Source: CAVVUF01 sp963751425
Lineage (GTDB): Bacteria; Chloroflexota; Anaerolineae; Anaerolineales; UBA4823
Length of the DNA: 64,000 nucleotides
Assembly: GCA_963751425.1 (NCBI GenBank)
Contig: CAVVUF010000002.1
Location: forward strand, 1,488,001 to 1,552,000
Direction: 5' to 3'
Under the pieces are notes generated by a model, which saw only the letters and a list, made by a program, of their open reading frames with translations, was not told the DNA's origin and ran no database searches. The first letter of the stretch is position 1. Every line of letters begins with the position of its first letter. The position numbers and the translations under genes were made by a program. Shown here one piece after another: positions 25,269 through 34,831 of this stretch.

Positions 25269-26955
25269 ATGAAAGGTGAACTCAACAAGCTTATTCGGAA
25301 GATTATCGACCATGCTCCGGTATGGATCCTTTTTCTCCTGGGATTATGGCTGGTCATACTGCGGCCTCTTGGGCCTCACCTGGCTCTCGTTCCGGGTGAT
25401 CTGGGAGATGCGCGTTTCAATAATTATGTTTTGGAACATTTTTTCCATTGGGTAACAGGACTAACTCGAGATTATTGGGATGCGCCTTTCTTCTTCCCGT
25501 TCCATCAGACGATTACGTTCAGTGATAACCTCCTCGGATCAGCGCCGCTCTATGCCCTGTTCCGATGGACGGGTCTCGATAGGGAATCTGCCTTCCAGGG
25601 CTGGTATCTGCTTGGTTACTTTAATTAATTATATTGCAGCAAGCTATGTCCTGTGGCGATTAAAACTTATCCCATTGGCTGTTGGAACTGGGGCTTTCTT
25701 TTTCACATTTGGACTCCCGCTGCTGGCCCAGGAGAACCATGTCCAGCTACTTTATCGTTTTTGCATTCCACTGGCTTGTTTTTCGCTTTGGCGGTTCTAC
25801 CAGGCGCCTCGGCTGTGGACGCTGGTCTCCCTGTGCGCTTGGCTTGTGTGGCAATTTTATCTAACTTTTTACATGGGGATCTTCTTGCTGCTCCTGCTAG
25901 GCATCCTTATGATATTGTTGCCGTTCTTTATCCCAGTGCAAAAATTCTGGCAGCAATTCTTTGTCTGGCCGAAGCGTCTGATCAAATCTTGGTGTCAGGC
26001 TGGAACCGCCGAGAGGATTTTGGGGTTGGCTGCTGTATCCTTTCTAGCTGTGGGCATGGGAGCTCTGATTTTGCCTTATTTTCGTGCTTCCAGAAATTAT
26101 GGATTTTCCAGGGGATGGGAAGAAATCTCTACGATGCTCCCCAGTTGGAGGAGTTATCTCCTGGCTGACAATTCGCAGTTGTTCAAATCAATTTCTAGTA
26201 ATATTTCAGGTTTGCCCTTACGTCACGAACACCAGTTGTTTCCAGGCCTGGCAGCCATGGCGGTGATGCTGGTTGGCATCGCTGGCCGATTTCATACCGA
26301 AAACAGCAGGCTGGCCTGGCTGAATTTTAGCGCCGCGCTGGTTTTGGTAGCCCTCACCCTGCAGGTGCATGGGACCTCTCTATATCAGTTTATCTGGTGG
26401 ATCCCAGGACTAAACGTCATCCGAGCGGTAACACGCATCATACTTGTTGTGATGTGGCCTCTTTCTCTTTTCATAGCCTGGGCTATCGATGGCTTCATCC
26501 AGCAGTTTAGCCGGCAACACCAGTGGGTGCGGGGAGCCGCTTACCTGGTTACCGGGATAATGGTGGTAGAGTCGGTTTTCTATACCCATGCTACCTATGT
26601 TAAAAAAGATGCACAAGTTCGCCTGGACAACCTGCGCGAGCAGATCCCAGCTAGGGTTCCCGAAGATCCTATCCTGTTCGTGGCCGAGAACCAACCCGAA
26701 CCATCCTGGGGGAGAGCAATCGATGCCATGTTGCTAGCTCAGGATTTGGGCTGGCCAACCTTCAACGGATATTCGGGTAACTCTCCACCAGGTTATGCCT
26801 CTTTAGAAAGTTGTAATCAACTCCCTGCGAGGATAAAGAGCTATATGGATTTTGTCAAAATCTCAAGGCCATCTTATTACCTGGAAATTATGAAGCGAGT
26901 CGTCTCAATCGGTTTTGAGGATTGTGATCCAACATGGTGGAACATAATGCCATGA
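25269..26955 (+). CDS. Polytopic membrane protein, glycosyltransferase-like (one frame break)
   Basis: Start ATG at 25269 after GGAG. The N-terminal part has a helix, then a loop with LVPGDLGDARFNNYVLEHFFHW and a WDAPFFFPFHQTITFSDNLLG segment, common in large putative GT-C proteins of this phylum. The frame stops at 25628 after LLGYFN. The next frame runs on as LINYIAASYVLWRLKLIPLAV from about 25620, so a one-base break lies at 25615-25628. Nine or more further helices and a soluble C-terminal region (PARVPEDPILFVAENQPEPSW) follow, with a stop at 26955. Restored length is about 560 residues. Function is inferred only from architecture. Divergent from the preceding cluster member. Confidence 0.6.
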
Positions 26956-27069
26956 ACTTTGGCATGCTGTCATCTTTATTGCACAGATTCTCGAATGGGG
27001 CATATCTTCATAATGACCAATCTAAATAGGATTTGACAAAATGCATTTCGGAGTTTATCTCTCGGACGA

Positions 27070-27849
27070 ATGAAAGAATTTTACACTTCATTCTATTCAG
27101 CCATCGAGCACAGCTTCGCACACCATGTCTTTTGCGAGCGCGTGTTTGGCATTGATCTCTGCCAGCACGGTTTCGCCAGTGTCGAGCAGCTCGAGGTTCT
27201 GCTGCAGGTGACCCGCCTGGGTCCCACTCACCGGGCACTCGACCTGGGCTGTGGGAACGGGATGATCGCCGAATACCTGTCAGACCGCAGCGGGGCGCAC
27301 ATCACCGGGTTGGATTTCATTCCCTTAGCCATCCGCCAGGCTCAAGAGGGCACGGCCTCAAAAGCAGACCGCCTTTCGTTCATCATGGGGGATATCAATG
27401 CGCTTGCGCTCTCAGAGGATGCTTTCGATGTGATCATTTCAATCGACAGCATCTACTTCAGCCAGGATTACCTTCTCACCCTTAGCGCATTGAAGACTGC
27501 GCTACGCCCTGGCGGCCAGATGGCGTTCCTCTATTCTCAGGGCCGCGAGCCCTGGGTGCCCATCGATGAATTCTCGAAAAACTCGATCCTACCCGACCAA
27601 ACGCCGTTGGCAAAGGCACTGCAGGCGAATGCGCTTGTGTACCAGACCTGGGATCTGACTTCCCAGGATTATGCCTTGGCAGTGCAGCGCAAAGCGATCC
27701 TGCTGGAGTTGAAACCATATTTCGAGGCTGAAGGGAACTTGTTAATTTACGAAAACCGGCTGGGTGATGCGGAAGGTGTCCGGCAGGCAATTGAGGAGGG
27801 TTTGCATGCCAGGTACCTGTATCTTGCCTATGATAGGGAGCCTGGTTAG
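27070..27849 (+). CDS. Class I SAM-dependent methyltransferase
   Basis: 259 residues. Motif I is ALDLGCGNGMIAEYL (about 56-70), motif II ITGLDFIPLAIRQAQ with its acidic ribose contact, and a motif IV-type FDVIISIDSIYF; post-motif ALRPGGQMAFL. A normal Methyltransf_11/25 layout. The following sugar phosphorylase gene starts 15 nt after its stop, so the two are one unit with the kinase beyond. The methylated compound may be a sugar derivative (inference). The ATG directly after a run of unrelated sequence has no strong SD. Confidence 0.8.
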   Translation: MKEFYTSFYSAIEHSFAHHVFCERVFGIDLCQHGFASVEQLEVLLQVTRLGPTHRALDLGCGNGMIAEYLSDRSGAHITGLDFIPLAIRQAQEGTASKADRLSFIMGDINALALSEDAFDVIISIDSIYFSQDYLLTLSALKTALRPGGQMAFLYSQGREPWVPIDEFSKNSILPDQTPLAKALQANALVYQTWDLTSQDYALAVQRKAILLELKPYFEAEGNLLIYENRLGDAEGVRQAIEEGLHARYLYLAYDREPG

Positions 27850-27864
27850 GAAAGGAGCGGCTTT

Positions 27865-29604
27865 ATGAACCCGGCTGAAACACGCCTTCAAGAATATCTG
27901 GCTTTTCTTTACGATGCTGAAACTGCGCAGCGCGTCTGGAAAGAGCTTCAGGTGAAGCTGGATCTTTTTTCGCGGCTGCATCCCGAGCTGATAAAGCCTG
28001 CCTTCACCCGTCCACTGACCCAGGCCGACAACATGCTCATCACCTATGGCGACCAGGTGAAAGAGGCTGGCCGCCCCTTGCTGCGCAGCCTGGCTGAATT
28101 CTTGGAGGCTCAGGTCGAGGGTTGGGTGACGAACCTGCATATCTTGCCGTTTTACCCGTATTCATCGGACGATGGTTTCTCGGTAATCGATTATATGCGT
28201 GTAGATGAACGGCTGGGCACCTGGGAAGACATCAGGCGCTTGAGCCAATGCTTCGGATTGATGTTTGATGCCGTTATCAACCACATCTCAAGCCAGAGCA
28301 CCTGGTTCAAGAATTATTTACAGGCAATCTCACCCTATACAGGCTATTTCATCGAGGTCAAACCTGACCAGGATCTCTCGCAGGTCTTTCGCCCGCGCGC
28401 CCTGCCTTTACTGACCGCAGTCCAGGTGGGGCAGGAGATGCGCCATGTCTGGACGACCTTCAGCGCTGACCAGGTCGATTTGAACTATGCGAATCCGCAG
28501 GTGCTCCTGGAAATTCTGGATGTCTTGCTGTTCTACCTGGCAAACCAGGCGAGCTTCATCCGCTTGGATGCGATTGCTTTCCTTTGGAAACAGATCGGCA
28601 CACGCTGCCTCCATCTCCCCCAAACCCACACGGTGGTCAAGTTGATCCATGCCCTTTGCGAGATCGCCGCCCCTGGGACGAAGCTGATCACGGAAACGAA
28701 TGTGCCGCACCAGGAGAATATCTCTTATTTCGGTAATGGAGAAAATGAAGCTCATCTAATATATAATTTTGCTCTGCCGCCCCTGGTGCTGCACAGCTTC
28801 AAGGTGGGAGACGCCACGCGGCTCTCTGCCTGGGCTGCCGGGTTGAGGCTGCCTTCCAGCCAGGTGACTTTCTTCAATTTCCTGGCTTCACACGATGGCA
28901 TTGGTCTAACGCCTGCCCGCGGCATCCTTTCGGATGCGGAGATCGAGGGGTTGGTCGAACAAGTCCGCACACATGGTGGATTGGTCTCCTCCCGCAATAT
29001 GCCAGACGGCTCACAGATCCCCTACGAGCTGAATATTAGCTACTTTGACGCCCTTTCAGACCCGCAATCTGACGAGCCGCTTGATGTCCAAATCGACAGG
29101 TTCATTACGGCGCATGCCAGCATGCTGTCCCTGGTGGGGTTGCCTGGTATTTATTTCCACAGCCTTTTCGGCTCGCGCAGCTGGAGGCAGGGAGTGGATA
29201 CTACAGGGCACAACCGCACGATTAACCGGCAGAAGCTGGATCGCAAGGAATTGGAAAGCGAGCTGTCCTCTTCAACCTCCCTGAGGGCGGGAGTCTTTTA
29301 TAGGATTAAGACCTTACTCCAGGCACGCGGTGCCCACCAGGCATTTTCACCTTATTCCGCTCAGCGCATCCTCGATCGATCACCAGCCGTTTTCTGCAAC
29401 TTGCGCGGTGACCCAGATGGCAGCCAGGTGGTCTGCCTGCACAATGTCTCTGGCGGCCCCCAGGCCATAACACTGGACCTGGTGAGCCTGGGTGCTAGGG
29501 GAGCCAGCGACTTGCTGAGTGGCCAATCCCTGGCTGGTGGGAAGCTCTTATTGGAATTGCCTCCATATGGGATGTTGTGGTTGGGATTAATCAAGGAAGC
29601 CTAA
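27865..29604 (+). CDS. GH13 subfamily 18-like sugar phosphorylase (sucrose or glucosylglycerate phosphorylase type)
   Basis: 579 residues; SD AAAGGAG 8 nt before the ATG. A TIM-barrel alpha-amylase fold with the three catalytic acids: nucleophile Asp235 in FIRLDAIAFLWK, acid/base Glu277 in LITETNVPH, stabiliser Asp344 in ASHDGIGL. HILPFYPYSSDDGFSVIDY (92-110) is the GH13_18 signature loop. Subfamily members phosphorolyse sucrose, sucrose 6-phosphate or glucosylglycerate to alpha-glucose 1-phosphate. The ASHDG loop followed by TPARG and the SRNMPDGSQIPYELNI insertion resemble glucosylglycerate phosphorylases more than sucrose phosphorylases, but I cannot settle substrate. A cytoplasmic enzyme. 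Confidence 0.85.
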   Translation: MNPAETRLQEYLAFLYDAETAQRVWKELQVKLDLFSRLHPELIKPAFTRPLTQADNMLITYGDQVKEAGRPLLRSLAEFLEAQVEGWVTNLHILPFYPYSSDDGFSVIDYMRVDERLGTWEDIRRLSQCFGLMFDAVINHISSQSTWFKNYLQAISPYTGYFIEVKPDQDLSQVFRPRALPLLTAVQVGQEMRHVWTTFSADQVDLNYANPQVLLEILDVLLFYLANQASFIRLDAIAFLWKQIGTRCLHLPQTHTVVKLIHALCEIAAPGTKLITETNVPHQENISYFGNGENEAHLIYNFALPPLVLHSFKVGDATRLSAWAAGLRLPSSQVTFFNFLASHDGIGLTPARGILSDAEIEGLVEQVRTHGGLVSSRNMPDGSQIPYELNISYFDALSDPQSDEPLDVQIDRFITAHASMLSLVGLPGIYFHSLFGSRSWRQGVDTTGHNRTINRQKLDRKELESELSSSTSLRAGVFYRIKTLLQARGAHQAFSPYSAQRILDRSPAVFCNLRGDPDGSQVVCLHNVSGGPQAITLDLVSLGARGASDLLSGQSLAGGKLLLELPPYGMLWLGLIKEA

Positions 29605-29676
29605 CCGGTCCTGGACGTTCTCAGCCAGACATGCGCATGGGTAGAATAATATGATGCTTGGAGATCAGGTGCCCAA

Positions 29677-30594
29677 ATGGAGATAAACTCACCGTCTGCT
29701 CGTCTGCTAAACGACCGTTATCGCCTTCCTGTAGAAAAAGCTGTTTCTGAGCATTTTGGGTGGAAATGGTGCATCCAAGATTTTAAGGATATGCACGACT
29801 TTGCTTCTCATCCTTCAGCAATTCTTTCAGATGGCAAGCGTTCTGTGTTTGTCAAGCTCAGCGAAGCCGCGCATGGCCTTGACCAGTTCGAGGTAGAGCT
29901 GGCAGGATTGCAGCTGCTCTCGGAATGGGCAGGCGTGCTGACCCCCTCTCCGATCGGTATTGTCCCTGTTGCAGGGGGCGTCATCATGGTTTTAGAAGCG
30001 GTTGAAGCCGTGGAGAGGAGAGGCGACCATTGGCGGGAAATTGGGCGCACGCTCGCTCGCATTCACCAGGTCAGGGGAGATCACTTCGGCCTGGATATGC
30101 AAGGTTACTTTGGGCCTCTTTACCAGGACAACCGTCCTACTCAGGATTGGCTTACTTTTTATATCGAGCGCCGGCTTTGGCCCCGTTTGATGGGAGCCAT
30201 CAACTCGGGAAACTTGCCCACGGATATGATTCGTCAAGTCGAGAAACTGATCCTCCACCTGCCCGGTCTGGACATTCCAGAATGCGAGCCGCGGCTATTA
30301 CACGGAGATGCCCAGCAAAACAACTTTATCAGCACACCCATGGGAGCCATGGTGATTGATCCAGCTGTTCACTACGGGAACCCAGAGATGGATCTGGCAT
30401 ACGTCGATTATTTTCAGCCTGTGCCGGAGGAGGTTTACTTAGGCTACCAGGAGCTCATGCCGATCGATCCGGGCTTCAACGAACGGCGTGATTTGTGGCG
30501 CATTTCTGCTTACCTTGCCGCAGTCATGGTGGAAGGGGCGATCCACCTCAATCAACTCACTTCTGCACTTCAGAAATATCGAATATCTCGGTGA
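29677..30594 (+). CDS. Fructosamine/ketosamine-3-kinase family protein
   Basis: 305 residues. Kinase-like fold with LHGDAQQNNFIS (the HGDxxxxN catalytic loop) and VIDPAVHYGNPEMDLAYVDYF (the metal-binding DPA and family-specific YGNPEMDLA), which define the FN3K group. SVFVKLSE near residue 53 carries the ATP-binding Lys. Members phosphorylate fructosamines on proteins or small glycated amines and so help repair glycation. It is placed 72 nt after the sugar phosphorylase, on the same strand. A few aminoglycoside phosphotransferases share the fold, but the YGNPEMDLA block favours FN3K. Confidence 0.88.
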   Translation: MEINSPSARLLNDRYRLPVEKAVSEHFGWKWCIQDFKDMHDFASHPSAILSDGKRSVFVKLSEAAHGLDQFEVELAGLQLLSEWAGVLTPSPIGIVPVAGGVIMVLEAVEAVERRGDHWREIGRTLARIHQVRGDHFGLDMQGYFGPLYQDNRPTQDWLTFYIERRLWPRLMGAINSGNLPTDMIRQVEKLILHLPGLDIPECEPRLLHGDAQQNNFISTPMGAMVIDPAVHYGNPEMDLAYVDYFQPVPEEVYLGYQELMPIDPGFNERRDLWRISAYLAAVMVEGAIHLNQLTSALQKYRISR

Positions 30595-30608
30595 GGCGCG
30601 GGTGACCT

Positions 30609-31703
30609 CTACAACCAGTTCCGTTTCTTAAAGTAAAGGATCATTACCACTGCTGTTAGGATGCAAACGACCCAGAAGGCCGGGTATGCCCACACCTTGT
30701 CTAATATTGGAAAGTAGTGGAAGTTCATCCCATACACGCCAGCCAGGAAAGTCAGTGGGATAAAGATGGTGCCGATCACGGTGAGCACTTTCATAATCTC
30801 GTTCATGCGGTTCGAAACCGAGGACATATACGTCTCAGTGAGGTCGCTGGCGATCTCACGATAGGTTTCGATGAGGTCGATGATTAACAACACGTGATCG
30901 TAAAGGTCACGCAGGTAAACACGCGTGGTATCGCTGACGCATTCGTGTGGGTCACGCTGCATGGTCGAAACCACCTCGCGCATCGGCCAGACCACCCAGC
31001 GCAGGAGGAGCAGGTCACGTTTGAGCTGGTGGATCTCGTTGATCAAGTTCGGGTGGGACTCATCGAGGAGCCGGATTTCGAGCTCATTGGCGCGATCGCT
31101 GTAGATCTCCAGGATTGGAAAGCAGCTGTCGACGATGGCATCCAGCAGCGAATATGCCAGGAAGCTGGCATCATTACTGCGCAGGCGCGAGCCCTTTGAT
31201 TTAATGCGCTGGCGGACGGGTTCCCATTCGCTGCTGGGACCATCCTGGAATGTCAGGACCGTGTTATGTCCCAGGAAGATCGAGACTTGCTGGTTCTGCA
31301 AGCGGCCTTCCTTGATCTGCAGGGCGTGCGTAACAATGAACAAGCGAGCCAGGTAATCACTATCCTCACCGCCGTATGTTTCAATCTTTGGGCGCTGGGT
31401 GATGTGGAGCAGATCCTCGATTGTCAGCGGGTGCAGATCGTACTTGGCTGCCAGGGAATGGATGGCATGCATATCCGATAAGCCGTCCATGCAGATCCAG
31501 CGCACAACAGACCAATCGGGGCGGTGCTTTCCCACGAATTGCTCCAGGTCGGATATCTCCTGGATGACAAACTGGCTTGGGTTATAGTCGGTGCAGGTAA
31601 TATGGACGGGTTCTTTTCCACCAGGCAGGCGGGTGATTTCATCGAGCTCGATGCCAGGGGCGGTACCTGGAGTGTGTTGGGCAGACCTGAAACGCTTTTT
31701 CAT
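30609..31703 (-). CDS. corA: CorA family magnesium/divalent cation transporter
   Basis: 364 residues. The ATG at 31703 follows AGGAGG (8-nt spacing); a frame opening further upstream is not needed. The N-terminal cytosolic alpha/beta domain leads to a long stalk helix (LRSNDASFLAYSLLDAIVDSCFPILEIY onward) and a C-terminal two-helix pore. VIGTIFIPLTFLAGVYGMNF contains the invariant YGMNF selectivity signature, then a second helix (FWVVCILTAVVMILYF) and a basic end KKRNWL. CorA works as a homopentamer. Convergent to the fructosamine kinase, divergent from the methyltransferase. Confidence 0.95.
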   Translation of the reverse strand: MKKRFRSAQHTPGTAPGIELDEITRLPGGKEPVHITCTDYNPSQFVIQEISDLEQFVGKHRPDWSVVRWICMDGLSDMHAIHSLAAKYDLHPLTIEDLLHITQRPKIETYGGEDSDYLARLFIVTHALQIKEGRLQNQQVSIFLGHNTVLTFQDGPSSEWEPVRQRIKSKGSRLRSNDASFLAYSLLDAIVDSCFPILEIYSDRANELEIRLLDESHPNLINEIHQLKRDLLLLRWVVWPMREVVSTMQRDPHECVSDTTRVYLRDLYDHVLLIIDLIETYREIASDLTETYMSSVSNRMNEIMKVLTVIGTIFIPLTFLAGVYGMNFHYFPILDKVWAYPAFWVVCILTAVVMILYFKKRNWL

Positions 31704-31752
31704 CGGGCGAACCTCCTGTTCTTGTGGCTGTAGAAGGATGTCTGGTGAATAG

Positions 31753-31778
31753 TATAATCCATAATCACTCGTGTGATT
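31753..31778. promoter_or_regulatory. -10 element and inverted repeat between corA and methyltransferase genes
   Basis: TATAAT (31753-31758, plus strand) is followed by AATCAC-TCGT-GTGATT (31763-31778), a perfect 6-bp inverted repeat. A repressor binding here would block the rightward promoter. No good -35 is visible. Confidence 0.4.
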
Positions 31779-31809
31779 GATAATCGATTTCAGGTTAGAA
31801 AGGTAAATC

Positions 31810-32796
31810 ATGCCAGAAAACAAGGATGTGAACATCGAAGTGTTAACCGATCTATGCACACCCTGGTGTGTTTTTGTGGTGGCAACCTTGCGGATTGCTG
31901 AATATATCGATGAAGGGTTCCATTCGATTAGCCAGCTTGCCAAAAAGGCAGGCTGCGACCCCTACGCTCTGCACCGTGTGCTTACCCATCTGGTTGGCAA
32001 GGGTTTGTTCGAAGAAGCCAGGCCGGGCTGGTTCACTTTGAACAAACCTTCTCGTGGGCTGCTCGATCCCACCAGCCGCCTTGGCCTCGACCTGGAAGGG
32101 ATTGGGGGACGGATGGCATATGCCTGGGGTACGCTCCTGACCTATGTCAAGACGGGGGCTCCAGCTTACCAGCAGGTCTTTGGTCTGCCCTTTTGGGAAG
32201 ACCTGGAGGCTCATTTAGAGGTTGCAGCCAGCTTTGATGCCCTGATCGGTCCGACTGGACATGGCTTTCCCAACCCGGATTTTCAGATCCAAGGTGGATG
32301 GGATTCAATCAAAACGGTTGTTGATGTAGGCGGAGGTACCGGCGGGATGCTGGCGGGGATCCTTCAGCTCCACGCTCATGTGCGAGGGATTCTCGTCGAT
32401 CTCCCGAAGACGGTATCTCGAGCTGTGGATATCTTCCGGTCATTTGGCGTTATTGAGCGTGTCACATCGGTTGGGCAGAGCTTTTTCGATCCGCTGCCCG
32501 CCGGTGCAGACATATATTTGTTAAGAGGGATCTTGAATGACTGGCCTGATCCTGAAGCGCTGGCGATTTTGAAACGCTGCACAGAAGCGGCGCGTCCCGA
32601 TGGTCAAGTGGTGGTGCTAAAAAGTGTCTCTTCAGACGACGAACCCAGGGGAATTATGATCGAGATGGTCCTTTTGGGAGGCAAACATCGCTCTCTGAGC
32701 GAATTCCGTTTGCTTGCTCAGGAAGCCGGGTTGGAGATATCTGCTGCTGGTCTGCAGCCGTCGGGTTATTTCGTCGTTGAATGTCGCCCTGCCTAA
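31810..32796 (+). CDS. O-methyltransferase, Methyltransf_2/acetylserotonin type
   Basis: 328 residues with an N-terminal winged-helix dimerisation part (DPYALHRVLTHLVGKGLFEEARPGWFTL) and a C-terminal SAM domain. The SAM loop is VVDVGGGTGGMLAGIL. VDLPKTVSRAVDI and YLLRGILNDWPDPEALAILKRC contain the family's LP and HDW-type motifs. Here the usual His of HDW is Asn (NDW): the general-base His is replaced, which may change chemistry, as in SAM-dependent decarboxylases or hydroxylases of this fold. Substrate unknown. SD is weak (AGAAAGG). Confidence 0.82.
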   Translation: MPENKDVNIEVLTDLCTPWCVFVVATLRIAEYIDEGFHSISQLAKKAGCDPYALHRVLTHLVGKGLFEEARPGWFTLNKPSRGLLDPTSRLGLDLEGIGGRMAYAWGTLLTYVKTGAPAYQQVFGLPFWEDLEAHLEVAASFDALIGPTGHGFPNPDFQIQGGWDSIKTVVDVGGGTGGMLAGILQLHAHVRGILVDLPKTVSRAVDIFRSFGVIERVTSVGQSFFDPLPAGADIYLLRGILNDWPDPEALAILKRCTEAARPDGQVVVLKSVSSDDEPRGIMIEMVLLGGKHRSLSEFRLLAQEAGLEISAAGLQPSGYFVVECRPA

Positions 32797-32890
32797 TGCA
32801 GCGTTCTACTGGTGGTGAGCGGTTAATAGCCTGAGTTAAGAAATATATGCTTTTGTTGTCAGAAAGTAGAATCTACGGAGAACGCATAAA

Positions 32891-33403
32891 ATGTTCAACT
32901 TGACATTATATACTGCACTTGAAATCGTCTTGCGTACGGTCGTCGTTTACCTGGTTATCCTGCTCGGTCTGCGCCTGGCGGGTAAGCGTGAGATCGGGCA
33001 GATGACCGTCTTTGATCTGGTGGTCCTTCTGCTGATCGCCAACGCGGTGCAGAACGCCATGGTCGGTTCGGATACCTCACTATTAGGAGGGCTGCTGGCA
33101 GCGGTAACGCTGCTCGTTATGAATGCCTTGATCGCACTCCTGCGTTTGCGTTCTACCAGGCTGCGCCACCTGGTAGAGGGTACCCCTACCGTGCTGGTGC
33201 TTCACGGAGAAGTGATTCAGGAGCATTTGCGCCGCGAGGGCATCGATGAAGAGACATTGCAGGCTTCTTTCCGCGAGCACGGCATTGAGGAAGTGAACGA
33301 TGTCGATATGGCGGTACTGGAGATTGATGGCTCAATCAGCGTTGTACCGATGGGCAGCAGCACCCGCCGTCTCAGGCGATCTGGAAAATTTTTAAAGCAT
33401 TAG
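32891..33403 (+). CDS. DUF421 (YetF-type) membrane protein
   Basis: 170 residues. Three membrane helices (about 8-28, 39-58 and 63-84), then a cytoplasmic domain with the family's GTPTVLVLHGEVIQEHLRREGI-type strand and EEVNDVDMAVLEIDGSISVVP. The N-terminal GLRLAGKREIGQMTVFDLVVLLLIANAVQNAM is the DUF421 signature. Members occur in spore formers and others, with poorly known roles in membrane or lipid-linked processes. SD GGAG is 11 nt upstream. Complete in length for the short form. Confidence 0.88.
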   Translation: MFNLTLYTALEIVLRTVVVYLVILLGLRLAGKREIGQMTVFDLVVLLLIANAVQNAMVGSDTSLLGGLLAAVTLLVMNALIALLRLRSTRLRHLVEGTPTVLVLHGEVIQEHLRREGIDEETLQASFREHGIEEVNDVDMAVLEIDGSISVVPMGSSTRRLRRSGKFLKH

Positions 33404-33434
33404 GGAAAATTCTAAGGGAAATGAGAGAGCATTT

Positions 33435-34190
33435 TTACCTTACAATCAAGAACCCCAAGATCTCCCCGATGCTCTGCAGGACATTTGTATAGAAATTTCC
33501 CCCGAGCTGCCGGAAGAGCTCGAAGGTGGTGTTGGGTGCGCCGATGAAGGGGCGGATTGTCCATGCCATCTGGCTGCCTACAAAGGCATACACGAACATC
33601 CACAGGATTAATACCATCCGGCGCGTGTTGGCACCCTCGGTCTCTGGACCCGAGACAACCTTCATCCCCTGGTATAGGAACACGATCCCCATCAACCCGG
33701 AGATGGCGAAAACACCCACGTTGAGCAATTTAAAGAACTGGTACTGGCTGGTGGTGAGCAGGAAAAAGAGGGTGATCGGCGCAAAGGAGAGCAGCAGTAC
33801 CGCCGTTACGCTGATCGCTGTCATGATCACGGTCAAGTTTTGGCGCAGGCTCTGGTTCGAGCCAAAGAGCAGGCTGAAGAAGTAAAGGCTGGGCACGCAG
33901 ATCAACAGGGTTGCCACGAACAAGATTGGCAGCTTGGCAGCCGAGCTGAGTGTCTGCCAAAGGCTGTGGGTGGATCCCATCACTGCCCCGTAGATGGCGA
34001 AAAAGATCGTGCTGGAAACGATCATGGATTTGATCTTGGTGGTCAGGTCGATGCCCTCACGCACTTCGGTAAAAAATTCATACCGGTTGCGTAATATTTT
34101 TTCGATGATGGCAAAATCTTGTGCGCTCACAATTTTTGTCGGTGACGGAAAGGTGGTTTTCGTGTTAGACGTGGATTTTGTGTTAGACAT
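33435..34190 (-). CDS. Six-helix membrane protein of unknown function
   Basis: 251 residues, SD GAGG about 6 nt before ATG. The N-terminus is polar (Ser/Thr/Lys repeats) and helical (DFAIIEKILRNRYEFFTEVREG). Six hydrophobic helices with short loops follow. I do not recognise a named domain. The general layout (polar N-terminal helix then six helices) resembles Yip1-type membrane proteins. Convergent with the DUF421 gene, about 30 nt away. Confidence 0.6.
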   Translation of the reverse strand: MSNTKSTSNTKTTFPSPTKIVSAQDFAIIEKILRNRYEFFTEVREGIDLTTKIKSMIVSSTIFFAIYGAVMGSTHSLWQTLSSAAKLPILFVATLLICVPSLYFFSLLFGSNQSLRQNLTVIMTAISVTAVLLLSFAPITLFFLLTTSQYQFFKLLNVGVFAISGLMGIVFLYQGMKVVSGPETEGANTRRMVLILWMFVYAFVGSQMAWTIRPFIGAPNTTFELFRQLGGNFYTNVLQSIGEILGFLIVR

Positions 34191-34342
34191 GGGACTTCCT
34201 CATTTGCAAAAATAGCATACAGCTGGATACGGGTTTTACAGATGCTAAAAGCGGCTAAGGAAAAAAAAGAAAATTAGTAAAAGGGGATTTTTACCGATTA
34301 TGCTCAATGATGATGACGGATAAACATGGATTTCTTGGTTGT

Positions 34343-34831
34343 TTACCATTGGTTGATGCTTGGAAAAATGACGAAGATCACCGTCAGCAGCCAGAAGAAG
34401 ACCCAGCCTGCCAGGGCATAACGCCTGTGGCGGAACCACAATCCTGGAAAAATTAACGAAGTTGCGGCGATAATCCAAAATCCCGGGCGGGTGAGGAGCT
34501 GCTGCCAGTCGCGCGCGGAACCCTCCGGCGTGAATGCCAGCCAGCGCAGAACCAGGGCGAACAAAACCGGGACCGCAACCAGGGCAATGGCATCGAGCAA
34601 TTCAGAGCCGGTGTGCACCTCCTGGAGCTCTGCTGCAGCCTCCTCCACACCGAACTGCTCGGCGGCATTGAGCAAGGCGGTCTGCTCATCGGTTCCTTTG
34701 CTCAACGCATCGGCGACCGCCTCTTCCAGGTGGGTGCGGATTTCAGTCAACATTTCATGTTCGGTTTCCTTGCTCAAGTGCAGGTTTGCCGCGATCCTCA
34801 AGAGCACATCGTCGATCGTCAGCTGGCTCAT
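34343..34831 (-). CDS. HAAS-like domain membrane protein paired with PadR regulator
   Basis: 162 residues from the ATG at 34831, which shares its A with the TGA of the upstream PadR gene. The N-terminal helical region (SQLTIDDVLLRIAANLHLSKE through HLEEAVADALSKGTDEQTALLNAAEQFG) resembles the HAAS/DUF1700 domain. That domain is typically encoded next to PadR-type regulators and is proposed to couple membrane state to transcription. Three or four membrane helices follow. The 1-nt overlap with PadR argues for stoichiometric expression. Confidence 0.72.
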   Translation of the reverse strand: MSQLTIDDVLLRIAANLHLSKETEHEMLTEIRTHLEEAVADALSKGTDEQTALLNAAEQFGVEEAAAELQEVHTGSELLDAIALVAVPVLFALVLRWLAFTPEGSARDWQQLLTRPGFWIIAATSLIFPGLWFRHRRYALAGWVFFWLLTVIFVIFPSINQW

